Shown: positions 45,131 through 58,015 of the stretch, piece after piece
How positions within the stretch are numbered: the first letter of the stretch is position 1
How the letters are laid out: each line of letters opens with the position of its first letter
Assembly: GCA_007844125.1 (NCBI GenBank)
Contig: CM017572.1
Span: 37,568,736-37,632,735 of the forward strand
Length of the DNA stretch: 64,000 bases
Direction of reading: 5' to 3'
Origin: Sinonovacula constricta
Taxonomy: Eukaryota; Mollusca; Bivalvia; Cardiida; Solecurtidae
Notes under the pieces: model-generated
What the model was told of the DNA's origin: nothing
What the model saw: only the letters and a program-made list of their open reading frames with translations
Database searches by the model: none
Translations under genes and position numbers: made by a program

Positions 45131-46609
45131 ACAGAATCATCTTCTGAGGCTGCCTACTGGATTGGAACATACCCATAGAAGTGTATTTTAGTTGTCATGT
45201 TTGTCACGTGGCTACAGGATTTTGTTTTATACACAATGCTTTTGGCACCAATCATTTAAAATTGTGTTCAATGAACTTACGACAATCATTGCACATTTCT
45301 CCAAAAGGAGGTAAAATGATATTATAAACAAGTAATTTGTTTTTAAATTGATATATGTTCATTTAAAATTTGTTCATTAAATGCTCTGTCTGCCAGTTGG
45401 GGGCTTAATAAACACCTTCATAATAAACAACACAATTGCAAAAATGAATAAGGGTAATATCAGGATATATCTGAGCAGATATTAGGAAGTTCAAATGTTT
45501 TCTGCAGTCTAAAAATAGCACAAAGGGGTTTTCTTAAGTCTAAAAATAGCTCAGAGGTTTCCCACTACACACTACACAAATCTCATTAGACAATATTTAT
45601 TTTATCATTGGCGTGCATCCTTGTGCCTTGTGATTAGTTTCCCAAGTAATGATTGTGTTATTTCTGCACAGCTTAAATCAGAAAATAAAGTATTTCAATA
45701 ATCAGGTATTATAAGATATTGTAATATATATTTTATATAGGCATTCTCTCACTCCTTTTAGGGTGTATATACAAAAAAACTGTATTTAAGAGGCTATGAT
45801 GTACAACTTTTGGTAGAGTTTATTATATGCATGTGTTTTCAATGGCTGGGTAAGCATGTTTTAACATTGTTTAGTTTGATTCATGTTGCCTATCTGTTGA
45901 ACAGGATCTGTTGTGTTTTCATACATGTTCTCACAAGAACAAGAATCACATTACAATAATCTCTCATAGTTTGAAATATTCTTTTACCTGCTTAATTTTA
46001 TGCTTTCTCTTTTTAAAATTATGCATTGAAATTTAAACAAAATATAATATTTAATATATATAAAATTAAGGATTCCCTTTGTTTTTCTAATGTTAATTTG
46101 TATGTGTTTATGTTAAAGCAATCATACTTGAATCTCTATTTTTTAATAATTTACTTTAGTTTTTTGTGTGCAATAATCAAAGTAGTCCCCTAAAGCTGCA
46201 ACCTTCTTTTCTAATTTTAATGTTACATAAGTTATTCCAGATTTCATGAGACTTTTTTCCACAGATGTTTTTTATATAACTTTAAAATCCTCTACTAACT
46301 GGGTATGCAATAATCAGGTGATGACAACTCAATACTAACCCATTCTTTTATACATATATAACCTTTGTTAATTGTAACTATTCTTTGTATTATTGTCTTT
46401 AGTATTTATTGTCTATGAAATAGCTCATTGTTTAAGTTATATCTTTTCAAGCAGTTTAAATAAATATAATGCTCTATATTCTCCATAAATAAAAACAATC
46501 TACAAGCCCATTAATAAAAGCAATCTTTGTAGAAACGATGTCAACAATGATTTGAATTCACAAATACAAGTGCAAAACACAGAATTGCAAAGACATTTGC
46601 ATGCCCCGG
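45131..46609. other. Unit 1 unique segment between arrays A and B
   Basis: AT-rich, closely matched by 55179-56627. No coding signal was seen, and the copies carry indels that would break any frame. Confidence 0.6.
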
Positions 46610-47495
46610 GTATTTTCTGTAAGAGATCCCTGTTCTTGCCTTAAAACTCCTAAGCTATTCATCTTGTCACTTTTCTATAAGGGATCACTGTTATTGTCTT
46701 AAAACCCCTAAGCTATTCATCTTGTCACAGTTCTGTAAGGGATCCCGGTTATTGTCTTAAAACCCCTAAGCTATTTCTCTTGTCACAGTTCTGTAAGAGA
46801 TCCTGGTTATTGTCTTAAAACCCCTTAAGCTATTTCTCTTGTCACAGTTCTCTAAGAGATCCTGGTTATTGTCTTAAAACCCCTAAGCTATTTCTCTTGT
46901 CACAGTTCTGTAAGAGATCCTGGTTATTGTCTTAAAACCCCTAAGCTATTTCTCTTGTCACAGTTCTGTAAGAGATCCTGGTTATTGTCTTAAAACCCCT
47001 AAGCTATTCATCTTGTCACAGTTCTATAAGGGATCACTGTTATTGTCTTAAAACCCCTAAGCTATTTCTCTTGTCACAGTTCTGTAAGAGATCCTGGTTA
47101 TTGTCTTAAAACCCCTAAGCTATTCATCTTGTCACAGTTCTGTAAGGGATCCTGGTTATTGTCTTAAAACCCCTAAGCTATTCATCTTGTCACAGTTCTA
47201 TAAGGGATCACTGTTATTGTCTTAAAACCCCTAAGCTATTTCTCTTGTCACAGTTCTGTAAGAGATCCTGGTTATTGTCTTAAAACCCCTAAGCTATTTC
47301 TCTTGTCACAGTTCTGTAAGAGATCCTGGTTATTGTCTTAAAACCCCTAAGCTTTTTCTCTTGTCACAGTTCTGTAAGAGATCCTGGTTATTGTCTTAAA
47401 ACCCCTAAGCTATTTATCTTTTCACAGTTATGTAAGGGATCACTGTTATTTGCTTAAAAACCCATAAGCTATTTCTCTTGTCACAGTTCTGCTGT
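46610..47495. repeat. Array B (unit 1): 58-bp minisatellite, about 15 units
   Basis: The unit runs TTCTGTAAGAGATCCTGGTT, then ATTGTCTTAAAACCCCTAAG, then CTATTTCTCTTGTCACAG. Each unit contains a pyrimidine tract ending CACAG and, 4 bp later, GTAAGA or GTAAGG. Confidence 0.95.
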
Positions 47496-49242
47496 GTGGA
47501 ATGTCAGATCTTTACCCAGGGACTTTATCTGTAACAAGTCTTAAGTCTTTTTTCACATAAACTTAGTAACACAGCGTGTGTAGGGAGGTGTGGGGTGGGG
47601 GATATGTAAATGCATGCTTCTGGTGTGGCTTTGACTAATCCCTAGGTCAAGTAATTTTTTAATTCAGACCTTTGCATGATTTACCATACATAATGAGACA
47701 ACTTGTCTTGCGACAGAACCACATTGCTAGCCCAAAGGTCAAGGTCACTTTTTAGAGGACCATGTTTCAGACATGTTTGACATTTAATTGGCCTTTGGGC
47801 ATTTTGTATACATGTATATTGTTCTTACTTTAATATTTTAGGACAAATTTTTATATTTTATTATAATTTTAAAATTTTGTTTTAATTTTCAACCTGTTAA
47901 TGAGTAGATGAAACTCTATAAAAACTTCACTTAAGCATCAAACATTCCATTTGTGGTCATTTAATGAAAATTCTTGTATCGTTTATATATCTACTTATGT
48001 TAAGTGACCAAACAATCTTTAAGTTAAATGTTGATCCAGTTATATAGTGTTATAAAGAGGTGCTTAAAGGGACCATATTAGTCATAGTTGACTCTAAATA
48101 CTGTTAATTATCAAAGATTTTTATCTCCTTACAAATAAAATGTAGCCAATTAAATAATAAAAACAAGATAATTGGCTGCAATTACAGGGACAATCCTAAG
48201 ATATCTATCATTCCTTAATTGGTGGTTAATTGGTCATTAGACAATGGATACAGTTGTTATGGTGACATTGTTTTTTAAATGAAAATGTGAATATTACCAA
48301 ATTTGTCACATTAATAGCTTTATAAAGCTGTTAGAATTTTTTCTTGGCGAAATGGAAATTGTCTCCCTTCTTAGTTAATATCCGAGGTATTTCAAAAAGT
48401 AGTTAGGTCCTTTTAGTTCAAATTTTTGGGCTATATTTCCTGTTCTTTTGTAGACTTTGCAATTACAAATAATGAAATTTCTTAATTTTGCGTAAATATC
48501 AGTTTAAAATCTATTTAAATAATCAGTTTAAAATCCATTTAAATACATATAGAGATTTGTTATTTAAAAAAGAAAATGGAAGTGTTTGTTAATGATGGTT
48601 AACCAGGGTATCACAAGAAAGGCAGAAAAGTCAACATACACTCCAAAGAGCACAAGCATAAACACCAAGTAAAACAAATGAAAGGACCTAATTGCATTTA
48701 GAGATTATTCAGGGGAGACTATCCTGTTATGTCTCATGGTTTATATTTAGATAAGACCACCTTTAAAACAGTGTAGAACATGGTGCTTTTGAAGCAAAAT
48801 ACAGCAACAACATGGAAACGTGCGTTAGTATATCTGAAATATTTACAGATTTTCATTTTTGCATGAACATTCATTATACAGTTTACTTAAAAATGTCATT
48901 TCTATTTATTGAACTACTTGTGGATTTCATTTAAACATTCAAAATATATTGTCATGTTAAGAGTTTCAAATTTAGGACTAAACAATGTTTTACTCTTTTT
49001 ATAGCCAGTTTGCTGTCATTTTTATTGTTGATGTACCATTTAACATTTTGATTTAATTCTGTTACTTAGTATGGGTACCTTTTGATATGTGTATTGCTCA
49101 TGTTATTATCCATGTTGCATTATCTTATACGTTGTATATGGAAATAAAACTTGTTAAAATATACTTGCTTATGTTTTCTTACATAAAACAATAAATAAAC
49201 ATGCTGATACTAATGGTGATTATGTTAAAAGCTATGACAAGG
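47496..49242. other. Unit 1 unique segment after array B
   Basis: AT-rich and closely matched by 58016-59805. It ends with GGAAATAAAACTTG near 49140, a possible poly(A) signal on the plus strand. No coding frame was recognised. Confidence 0.55.
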
Positions 49243-49610
49243 ATCATCTGACCAGGTGTCACAATTAGTAGAGCGTCAGCTCCAGGTACAGGACGCCCTG
49301 GGTTCGAACCCTGTTTGTTATCCCACCAATGGTATTTCAGTTATCTGGAGACGGTGTCTACTTGAAGTAGATATAGTGCTGCTGTCACTGTGTATAGCAT
49401 GCTGTGAACACCTGGCATGATACCACACCCAGTCACATTATCCTGACATCGGCCAACCAGTCATGGAACTACCCTTATATTTGCATGAGCGTTAGGAAGG
49501 GAGCTATAACACTACCATTTTTTATGACTTTGGTATGTCACGGCCTGGGTTCGAACCTGGGGCCTTCTGTATTTGGAGCCGACACTACAGATTGAGACAC
49601 CTGGTCAAGA
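49243..49610. mobile_element. Two-headed SINE (unit 1)
   Basis: The left end carries a plus-strand tRNA-like head (AGTAGAGCGTCAGCTCC, box B GGTTCGAACCC). The right end carries the same head inverted (minus-strand box B GGTTCGAACCC, GTAGTGTCGGCTCC). The body between is a minus-strand SINE of the 52961 family, whose 3' tail directly abuts the left head. The result is roughly 75-bp terminal inverted tRNA-like sequences. Confidence 0.68.
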
Positions 49611-50482
49611 TAAAATGTTAAATAGTGGAAAAATTAATTGAAGAATAGTTTATTCAATCTTAAACAGTTTATTTGACTAGATTTGAATGTAAAGCAAATA
49701 TGCAATTTGCACATAAAATATAATGTGACTTAAACAAAGTATATAAAGACAGATAACTGTTGATTAGAACATCCAAGTGTATATGGGTGGGACATTGTGT
49801 GTTATTTGTTTTAACAATTTGAAAAACAAATGTGTAAAGGATGTGTTATTGTAACATAATAATGCCATTATCAAAACATATAATACAATCTTGACAAACA
49901 TTTTATCTCAAGAAATTATTGCTGAAAATTGAAAAGCACAGAAAGTTTGGTAAAAATTTTTATTTACCCCATCAACTACAGCATTTAATTTATAGAAATA
50001 TTTGATGAGTATTTATAAAGTATGAACATATTGTACAATTCAGATCAAAATTTTTTTTCTTGATTCACAATGAACAATAATATTACTTATATATTATGAA
50101 ATCTAAAGTTTTAAGGCAAAAAAATGTAAGAAAGTTGGGTTACAATATTTATTTACAACAGGTGTGTTTTACTTATTGATGATGATGATGATTTTATAAA
50201 TTGTCAAAACAATCATCATTATCATCCTCACCATCATCCTCACCATCATCATCACCATCATTACCAACATCAGGTCAAAAACAAACAACTGACTTTACAA
50301 TTGTACACTCATAGCTTTTAACAATTACAAGAACAAGTATAAGATTTACATGTTGCTTAAAAAATCTGAGAAGCATAATGTCCATCCTCCATTGATGTTC
50401 ATTAACCTCTAACTGATCACTTAGCTATTAAGAGGGTAATTAGCACATTACAAGTCATCAAAACTAGGAGACAATAGCGCTG
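49611..50482. other. Unit 1 segment with a GAT/ATC inverted simple repeat
   Basis: AT-rich. At 50177-50275 a (GAT)n run is followed after about 20 bp by (ATC)n-type runs (CATCATTATCATCCTCACCA), which can pair with it. Conserved at 60735-60835 in unit 2. Otherwise nothing. Confidence 0.6.
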
Positions 50483-50897
50483 GAAAAATATGGTAGCCCG
50501 ATGTCCTGGACAAGTCAAAATGCAGTTTCGGGCTACTGGTCATTGATCATTTAATTAGTCCCCGACAAGTCATAAATTGACAGTCGGACAAGTGACAAAT
50601 AAACATTGGTTTCTAAATAGCGATAAAAACAATCAAATTCATGCCTGGAACATAAATTTATCAACAACATGTAAAGGCGGTACATGTACAATAAACGCAC
50701 ATAGATAAATGCTTCTAGACAAAAAATAAAAGAAACAACTTGTTGTTATACCTTGTTTGTTAGTTGCAGATATGACAAACGTCATATGGCTGTTGTGTTT
50801 GTTAATTTAAAAAAACAACGCAAATTTTCGGACCAGTCATTTTTGTCCAGGTTACTAGTCCAGGACTAGTCACTGAAAAGAAACATTTTCCAGCCCC
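50483..50897 (-). mobile_element. hAT-like MITE copy (unit 1)
   Basis: Starts GCTGGAAAAATATGGTAGCC and ends with an inverted GGGGCTGGAAAATGTTTC. Opposite orientation to the copies at 19319 and 30815. Confidence 0.7.
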
Positions 50898-51104
50898 AGG
50901 AAAGAGTCAGAGAAAAAAAATTCAACATGTGTATTTTTTTCAAGAGATGATTTAAGGAAGTAACTGGTTGTTAAATATTAAGAATTTTCCGGTCTAAATA
51001 ATTACAGGAAAGTTTTGTCAGGGATAATTATGTCAGGAAACTTGGAGAAAAGGCATACCAATTATCATATTGGAGAAGCAGGGTGTGGCCTGACAAATCA
51101 GATG

Positions 51105-51645
51105 CAGGATGGCAGTGCCCTTTGTCTATTCTGATATGGGTGGCACTGCACTTTGTCTATTCTGATATGGGTGGCACTGCACTTTGTTATTCTGATATGG
51201 GTGGCACTGCACTTTGTCTATTCTGATAGGGGTGGCACTGCACTTAGTCTATTCTGATATGGGTGGCACTGCACTTAGTCTATTCTGATATGGGTGGCAG
51301 TGCACTTGGTCTATTCTGATAGGGGTGACACTGCACTTGGTCTATTCCGATATAGGTGGCTGTGCACTTTGTCTATTCTGATATGGGTGGCACTGCACTT
51401 GGTCTATTCTGATATGGATGGCACTGCACTTGGTCTATTCTGATATGGGTGGCACTGCACTTTGTCTATTCTGATATGGGTGGCACTGCACTTTGTCTAT
51501 TCTGATAGGGGTGGCACTGCACTTAGTCTATTCTGATATGGGTGGCACTGCACTTAGTCTATTCTGATATGGGTGGCACTGCACTTGGTCTATTCTGATA
51601 GGGGTGGCACTGCACTTTGTCTATTCTGATATGGGGGGTGGAATT
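51105..51645. repeat. Array C (unit 1): 31-bp minisatellite, about 17 units
   Basis: The unit is TCTATTCTGATATGGGTGGC followed by ACTGCACTTGG, with TATGGG/TAGGGG and TTTG/TTAG/TTGG variants. Confidence 0.95.
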
Positions 51646-51933
51646 GATTGTACAAATATGGCCGATCTTTGACTTTGGCTCAATACTACTTTTATTCTTA
51701 TTTTTAATTAAATACTTAATCTAATGATTATCAATTGTTCACTCGTACCTGCATTCAGTCAGATATGCTAGTAATATTTCACATACCTGATTTGAAGCAT
51801 GTTTTAAATAACACAAAAATTCAATAAAATGATATAAAATTGAGTTAAAGTTTTGACATAATTTTCATGACACATACATAAACATCAGTAAATACTGATT
51901 AAGCCTCATACACAATGCTTCAACACACGCTTA

Positions 51934-52162
51934 CTGTGGTATCATTTTATTTAGCGATGGCTTAATTTTCGCGTATTTCGCGCTCGGGCCAGGGCGCGAA
52001 TTTAAAACCTAAGCTAACATTTACCATGTAGTTCCACATACGTATCCAAAACGTGCTAATGTCTGAATGGATTGTTATTTGCGCGAATTTACATCCGCGC
52101 GAAATAGTCTTTTTCTGCGATTGCGTGAAATTTCGTGCCAGCGAAATTAAATGATACCACAG
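51934..52162. mobile_element. 229-bp MITE flanked by TA, present only in unit 1
   Basis: Terminal inverted repeats are CTGTGGTATCATTTTATTT and, inverted, CTGTGGTATCATTTAATTT. It is flanked by TA on both sides (51932-51933, 52163-52164). The paralogous site in unit 2 (62680-62695) reads CGCTTACTTGTC without the element and with a single TA. That empty site defines the ends exactly and shows a TA target duplication, as in Tc1/mariner-type elements. Internally it is GCG-rich (TTCGCG, CGCGAA). Confidence 0.93.
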
Positions 52163-52528
52163 TACTTGTCTTGTTGGTAAAATATCAAATCAACATGCAG
52201 ATAATAATAATAAAAGTTTCAAATAAAAATAATAAATATATATGCACTCCATCAAACATACACAAATTATAGTTGATTATTTTATCATCTATATTTATAG
52301 ATGATATACACAAACTAGTACACCACAAGTATTTTTTTCTAAACATGTAACATATATGGTTGGTTTTCTAAAGATGTTACATATATGGTTGTTTTTGTGC
52401 ATGTGTTTAAATAATGTCACTAACCAATGCAGAAAGAGGCAATATAACAAAATCAAATCACAACAAAGAAAAGACAGAAAACAAATAAAGTCATCCCTGA
52501 AATTAACTTTATCCAATGAAATTGCTTG

Positions 52529-52696
52529 TTACAAAGCAGTTCGTTCATTGTACACAACTTCCACTTCGTTGTTGATGAGTGAAGATTTGTCATGTTCCAC
52601 CATCCCTGCGGGAAGTCCACTGTTTCGTAACCGTGCTATTGCAGCTGCATCAGCATTCTTCATCTTGCTTTTTCTCTTTAGGGTGCTCTCCCCTGG
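52529..52696 (-). CDS. Terminal coding exon, unit 1 copy (C-terminal tail)
   Basis: On the minus strand the acceptor TGTCAATACAG is followed by CCAGGGGAGAG, phase 0. The 55 residues read PGESTLKRKSKMKNADAAAI, then ARLRNSGLPAGMVEHDKSSL, then INNEVEVVYNERTAL and TAA. It is basic at first, then acidic, with a tyrosine near the end (VVYNERTAL). It looks like a cytoplasmic tail. I do not recognise the protein. Upstream exons are not seen in the window and would lie to the right. The unit 2 copy encodes the same peptide. Confidence 0.72.
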   Translation of the reverse strand, partial: PGESTLKRKSKMKNADAAAIARLRNSGLPAGMVEHDKSSLINNEVEVVYNERTAL

Positions 52697-52960
52697 CTGT
52701 ATTGACATATAATTGAGAAAATAAATTAAACAATATTTTAGAGTTGCTTCAAATTCATGAGAGACAATGTGACATGATATTAAATATATTAACTTATAGT
52801 GTTCCAAATTTCACACAGTTTTTTTCCGGTTAGCGACCCTAGTCATTTCACCTCTTTGCCACTATTGTCTACAATCAACGTAAAAAAAGATCATATAAGA
52901 TTACCTCAGTTTTGTAAGAGACAGTGATATTGTAGTAAAACAATTTACTGGCAAAGATAT

Positions 52961-53283
52961 GTTTATGTTTATGTTTATTGGGTTTATCGTCCCACCAACA
53001 GTTTTTCAGTTATCTGGAGACGGTGTCCACTTGAAGCAGATATAGTGCTGCCTTCCCTGTGTATAGCATGCTGTGAACACCTGGCATGATACCACACCCA
53101 GTCACATTATCCTGACACTGGGCCAACCAGTCGTGGAACTACCCTTATATTTGCTTGAGCGTTAGCAAGGGAGCTTTACCACTACCATTGTTAACAACTT
53201 TGGTATGTCGAGGTCCGGGATCGAACCCGGGGCCTCCTATACCTGGAGCCGACGCTCTACCGATTGCGCTACCAGGTCCGGTC
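52961..53283 (-). mobile_element. tRNA-derived SINE (unit 1)
   Basis: The minus-strand head reads ACCTGGTAGCGCAATCGGTA with box B GGTTCGATCCC. The body follows with CTCCCTTGCTAACGCTC and CACCGTCTCCAGATAACTG. The 3' end is CTGTTGGTGGGACGATAAACC, then AATAAACATAAACATAAACATA. Confidence 0.85.
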
Positions 53284-53714
53284 CTGGCAAAGATAATTCC
53301 ATAGATTTTTCTCCCTTAGGCTGCTCAAAAATTTCCAAGTTAAGTTCTTCATCATATCCAATTTACAGTTAATTACAATTTTTGTCAATCAGACTGTTAC
53401 ATGCAAGAGAAATATAGACCTGTTGCTATTAAAGCGTATAAACAGTTATGTGGATTAAAATCAAAACAAAAATCCACTTGCAATAGTATGCACATATGCA
53501 TTTATTTATTTTGCAAAAGTAAATAACAGATTTATAGACATCCATTCATTTTTTTAAATAACCATAACTTTATGAATATACAAAATGTAAAGCTATGTAT
53601 ATATAGTTTGCTCTAGGACACTTCACAAAATTGTGTAACTTATTTTCTACATCTAATTACTGGCTATTATTCAAAGGTAGAAGCATGTTATAAAACATAC
53701 AATTTAATTATACA

Positions 53715-53763
53715 TATATATATATATTTATATATATATATATATATATAAATATATATATAA
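53715..53763. repeat. (AT)n microsatellite
   Basis: An imperfect TATATA tract. Confidence 0.92.
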
Positions 53764-53864
53764 AAAACCTAAATATTATTATCTTATTTCTTTATAATGA
53801 ATTGGGAAAGATATTCTTTCCTTTCATTTCAATCCCTTTTGACTGTCCAAATTCTGTACTGAGC

Positions 53865-54299
53865 TGGCTCCAAGGCAGCAACAACCTGGAGCAATCAGCC
53901 CCAAGGCAACTACAACCTGGAGCAATCAGCCCCAAGGCAGCAACAACCTGTAGCAATCAGCCCCAAGGCAATAACAACCTGGAGCAATCAGCCCCAAGGT
54001 AACAACAACCTAAAGCAATCAGCCCCAAGGCAACAACAACCTGGAGCAATAAGCCCCAAGGCAACAACAACCAGAAGCAATCAGCCTCAAGGCAACAACA
54101 TCCTGAAGCAATCAGCCCCAAGGCAACAACATCCTGAAGCAATCAGCCCCAAGGTAACAACATACTGAAGCAATCAGCCCCAAGGCAACAACAACCTGGA
54201 GCAATAAGCCCCAAGGCAACAACAACCTGAAGCAATAAGCCCCAAGGCAACAACATCCTGAAGCAATCAGCCCCAAGGCAGCAACATCCTGAAGCAATA
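53865..54299. repeat. Array D: 31-bp minisatellite, about 14 units
   Basis: The unit is CCCCAAGGCAACAACAACCT followed by GGAGCAATCAG. It lies exactly at the junction between duplication units 1 and 2, ending at about 54300 where unit 2 starts. Confidence 0.94.
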
Positions 54300-54474
54300 G
54301 TAAAATATTACTTGGAGAACAAAATGTACTTGGATTGTTGGATTTTCAGTATGTTCTTTCAAATTTAATTATTGAGATTTCTTTTATATGTGTACTTAGA
54401 CATACATATTCTAACACACTTTCCTTTTTCTTCTTGTTTGTATGATCAACATATCACTGCTTAACTTTGACTAT

Positions 54475-55178
54475 GTGTCATTGTAACGTCAGTAACAATT
54501 GCCTTGACAATGTGTCATTGTTATGTCACAGACAATAGCCTTGGCAATGTGTCATTGTCATGTCACAGACAATAGCCTTGGCAATGTGTCATTGTCATGT
54601 CACAGACAATAGCCTTGGCAATGTGTCATTGTCATGTCACAGACAATTGTCTTGATAATGTTTTAATGGTATGTCACAGACAACAGCCTTGGCAATGTGT
54701 TATTGCAATGTCACAGACAATAGCCTTGGCAATGTGTCATTGTCATGTCACAGACAATTGTCTTGATAATGTTTTAATGGTATGTCACAGACAATAGCCT
54801 TGGCAATGTGTCATTGTCATGTCACAGACAATTGTCTTGATAATGTTTTAATGGTATGTCACAGACAACAGCCTTGGCAATGTGTCATTGTCATGTCACA
54901 GACAATTGTCTTGATAATGTTTTAATGGTATGTCACAGACAATAGCCTTGGCAATGTGTCATTGTAATGTCACAGACAATTGTCTTGATAATGTTTTAAT
55001 GGTATGTCACAGACAACAGCCTTGGCAATGTGTTATTGCAATGTCACAGACAACAGTCTTTACTACAATGTGTCATTGTTTGTGATGTCACAGACAACAG
55101 CCTTGATAATGTGTCATTGTTTTTTATGTCAGACAACAGCCTTGGCAATGTGTCATTGTTTGTAATGTCACAGACAAT
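54475..55178. repeat. Array A (unit 2)
   Basis: Same unit as 43365-45130 but about 700 bp against 1760 bp. The right-hand end (TTTACTACAATGTGTCATTG to TTACAGAATCA) is near identical in both copies, so the size change lies internally. Confidence 0.94.
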
Positions 55179-56627
55179 TACAGAATCATTTTCTGAGGCT
55201 GCCTACTGGATTGGAACATACCCATAGAAGTGTATTTTAGTTGTCATGTTTGTCACATGGCTACAGGATTTTGTTTTATACACAATGCTTTTGGCACCAA
55301 TCATTTAAAATTGTGTTCAATGAACTTACGACAATCATTGCACATTTCTCCAAAAGGAGATAAAATGATATTATAAACAAGTAATTTGTTTTTAAATTGA
55401 TATATGTTCATTTAAAATTTGTTCATTAAATGCTCTGTCTGCCAGTTTGGGGCTTAATAAACACCTTCATAATAAACAACACAATTGCAAAGATGAATAA
55501 GGGTAATATCAGGATATATCTGATCAGATATTAGGAAGTTCAAATGTTTTCTGCAGTCTAAAAATAGCACAAAGGGGTTTTCTTAAGTCTAAAAAAAGCT
55601 CAGAGGTTCCCCACTACACAAATCTCATTAGACAATATTTATTTTATCATTGGCGTGCATCCTTGTGCCTTGTGATTAGTTTCCCAAGTAATGATTGTGT
55701 TATTTCTGCACAGCTTAAATCAGAAAATAAAAGTATTTCAATAATCAGGTATTATAAGATATTGTAATATATATTTTATATAGGCATTCTCTCACTCCTT
55801 TTAGGGTGCATATACAAAAAACTGTATTTAAGAGGCTATGATGTACAACTTTTGGTAGGGTTCATTATATGCATGTGTTACCAATGGCTGGGTAAGCATG
55901 TTTTAACTTTGTTTAGTTTGATTCACGTTGCCTATCTGTTGAACAGGATCTGTTGTGTTTACACGTTCTCACAAGAACAAAAATCACATTACAATAATCT
56001 CTCATAGTTTGAAATATTCTTTTAACTGCTTAATTCTATGTTTTCTCAATATAAATGTGAATATATATAAAATTAAGGATTCCCTTTGTTTTTATAATGT
56101 TAATTTGTATGTGTTTATGTTAAAACAATCATACTTGAATCTCTATTGTTTAATAATTTGCGTTAGTTTTTTGTGTGCAATAATCACAGTAGTCCCCTAA
56201 AGCTGCAACCTTCTTTTCTAATTTTAATGTGACATAAGTTATTCCGGATTTCATGAGACTTTTTTCCACAGATGTTTTTTATATAACTTTAAAATCCTCT
56301 ACTAACCGGGAATGCAATAATCAGGTGATTACAACACAATACTAAGCCATTCTTTTATACATATATAAACTTCATTAATTGTAACTATTCTTTTTATTAT
56401 TGCCTTAAGTAATTATTGTCTATGAAACAGCTTATTGTTTAAGTTATATCTTTTCAAGCAGTGTAAATAAATACAATGCTCTATATTCTCTATAAATAAA
56501 AACAATCTACAAGCCCATTAATAAAAGCAATCTTTGTAGAAACAATGTAAACAACGATTTGAATTCACAAATACAAGTACAAAACACAGAATTGCAAAGA
56601 CATTTGCATGCCCCAGGTTTTGTTCTG
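55179..56627. other. Unit 2 unique segment between arrays A and B
   Basis: Paralogue of 45131-46609 with small indels. No coding signal. Confidence 0.6.
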
Positions 56628-58015
56628 AATCCCTGTTATTGTCTTAAAACACCTAAGCTATTTATCTTGTCACAGTTCTGTAAGGGATCCTGGTTATTGT
56701 CTTAAAACCCCTAAGCTATTTATCTTGTCACAGTTCTGTAAGGGATCCCTGTTATTGTCTTAAAACCCCTAAGCTATTTCTCTTGTCACTGTTCTGTAAG
56801 GGATCCTGGTTATTGTCTTAAAACCCCTAAGCTATTTCTCTTGTCACAGTTCTGTAAGGGATCCCTGTTATTGTCTTAAAACCCCTAAGCTATTTCTCTT
56901 GTCACAGTTCTGTAAGGGATCCTGGTTATTGTCTTAAAACCCCTAAGCTATTCATCTTGTCACAGTTCTGTAAGGGATCCCGGTTATTGTCTTAAAACCC
57001 CTAAGCTATTCATCTTGTCACAGTTCTATAAGCGATCCCTATTATTGTCTTAAAACCCCTAAGCTATTTCTCTTGTCACAGTTCTGTAAGGGATCCCTGT
57101 TCTTGCCTTAAAACCCCTAAGCTATTTATCTTGTCACAGTTCTGTAAGGGATCCTGGTTATTGTCTTAAAACCCCTAAGCTATTCCTCTTGTCACAGTTC
57201 TGTAAGGGATCACTGTTATTGTCTTAAAACCCCTAAGCTATTTCTCTTGTCACTGTTCTGTAAGGGAACCCTGTTATTGTCTTAAAACCCCTAAGCTATT
57301 TCTCTTGTCACTGTTCTGTAAGAGATCCTTGTTATTGTCTTAAAACCCCTAAGCTATTTCTCTTGTCACTGTTCTGTAAGGGAACCCTGTTATTGTCTTA
57401 AAACCCCTAAGCTATTTCTCTTGTCACTGTTCTGTAAGAGATCCCGGTTATTGTCTTAAAACCCCTAAGCTATTTCTCTTGTCACAGTTCTGTAAGAGAT
57501 CCCGGTTATTGTCTTAAAACCCCTAAGCTATTTCTCTTGTCACTGTTCTGTAAGAGATCCCGGTTATTGTCTTAAAACCCCTAAGCTATTTCTCTTGTCA
57601 CTGTTCTGTAAGAGATCCCCGTTATTGTCTTAAAACCCCTAAGCTATTTCTCTTGTCACTGTTCTGTAAGAGATCCCGGTTATTGTCTTAAAACCCCTAA
57701 GCTATTCATCTTGTCACAGTTCTGTAAGGGATCCTGGTTATTGTCTTAAAACCCCTAAGCTATTTATCTTGTCACTGTTCTGTAAGGGATCACTGCTATT
57801 TACTTAAAAACACCTAAGCTATTCGTCTTGTCACTGTTCTGTAAGGGATCCCTGTTATTGTCTTAAAACCCCTAAGCTATTTCTCTTGTCACTGTTCTGT
57901 AAAAGATCTCTGTTATCACCTTATAAACCCCTAAGCTATTTATCTTGTCACTGTTCTGTAAGGGATCTCTGTTATTTACTTAAAACCCCTAAGCTATTTC
58001 TCTTGTCACAGTTCT
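56628..58015. repeat. Array B (unit 2): 58-bp minisatellite, about 24 units
   Basis: Same unit as 46610-47495 but about nine units longer, with TCACAG/TCACTG and GATCCCGG variants grouped in runs that suggest local expansion. Confidence 0.95.

Larger units (their letters stand above)
43200..54301. repeat. Segmental duplication, unit 1
   Basis: Collinear with 54302-64000 over almost its full length, in direct orientation. The shared order is array A, about 1.4 kb unique, array B, about 1.7 kb, two-headed SINE, hAT-like MITE, array C, terminal exon (minus), SINE (minus). The left joins read AAAATATTACTTGG in both. The unit 1 sequence at 53462-53480 equals the last bases of the window at 63982-64000. 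Differences are mostly point changes plus array length changes and two element insertions. Confidence 0.93.

Noticed and set aside
52356..52712. Plus-strand 118-codon frame overlapping the terminal exon
   Set aside because: It is the antisense shadow of the minus-strand exon. The synonymous changes and splice acceptor fit the minus strand only.
53200..53283. Functional minus-strand tRNA gene
   Set aside because: It is the head of a SINE copied at 63720-63803 and related to other copies; the body and A-rich tail are present.
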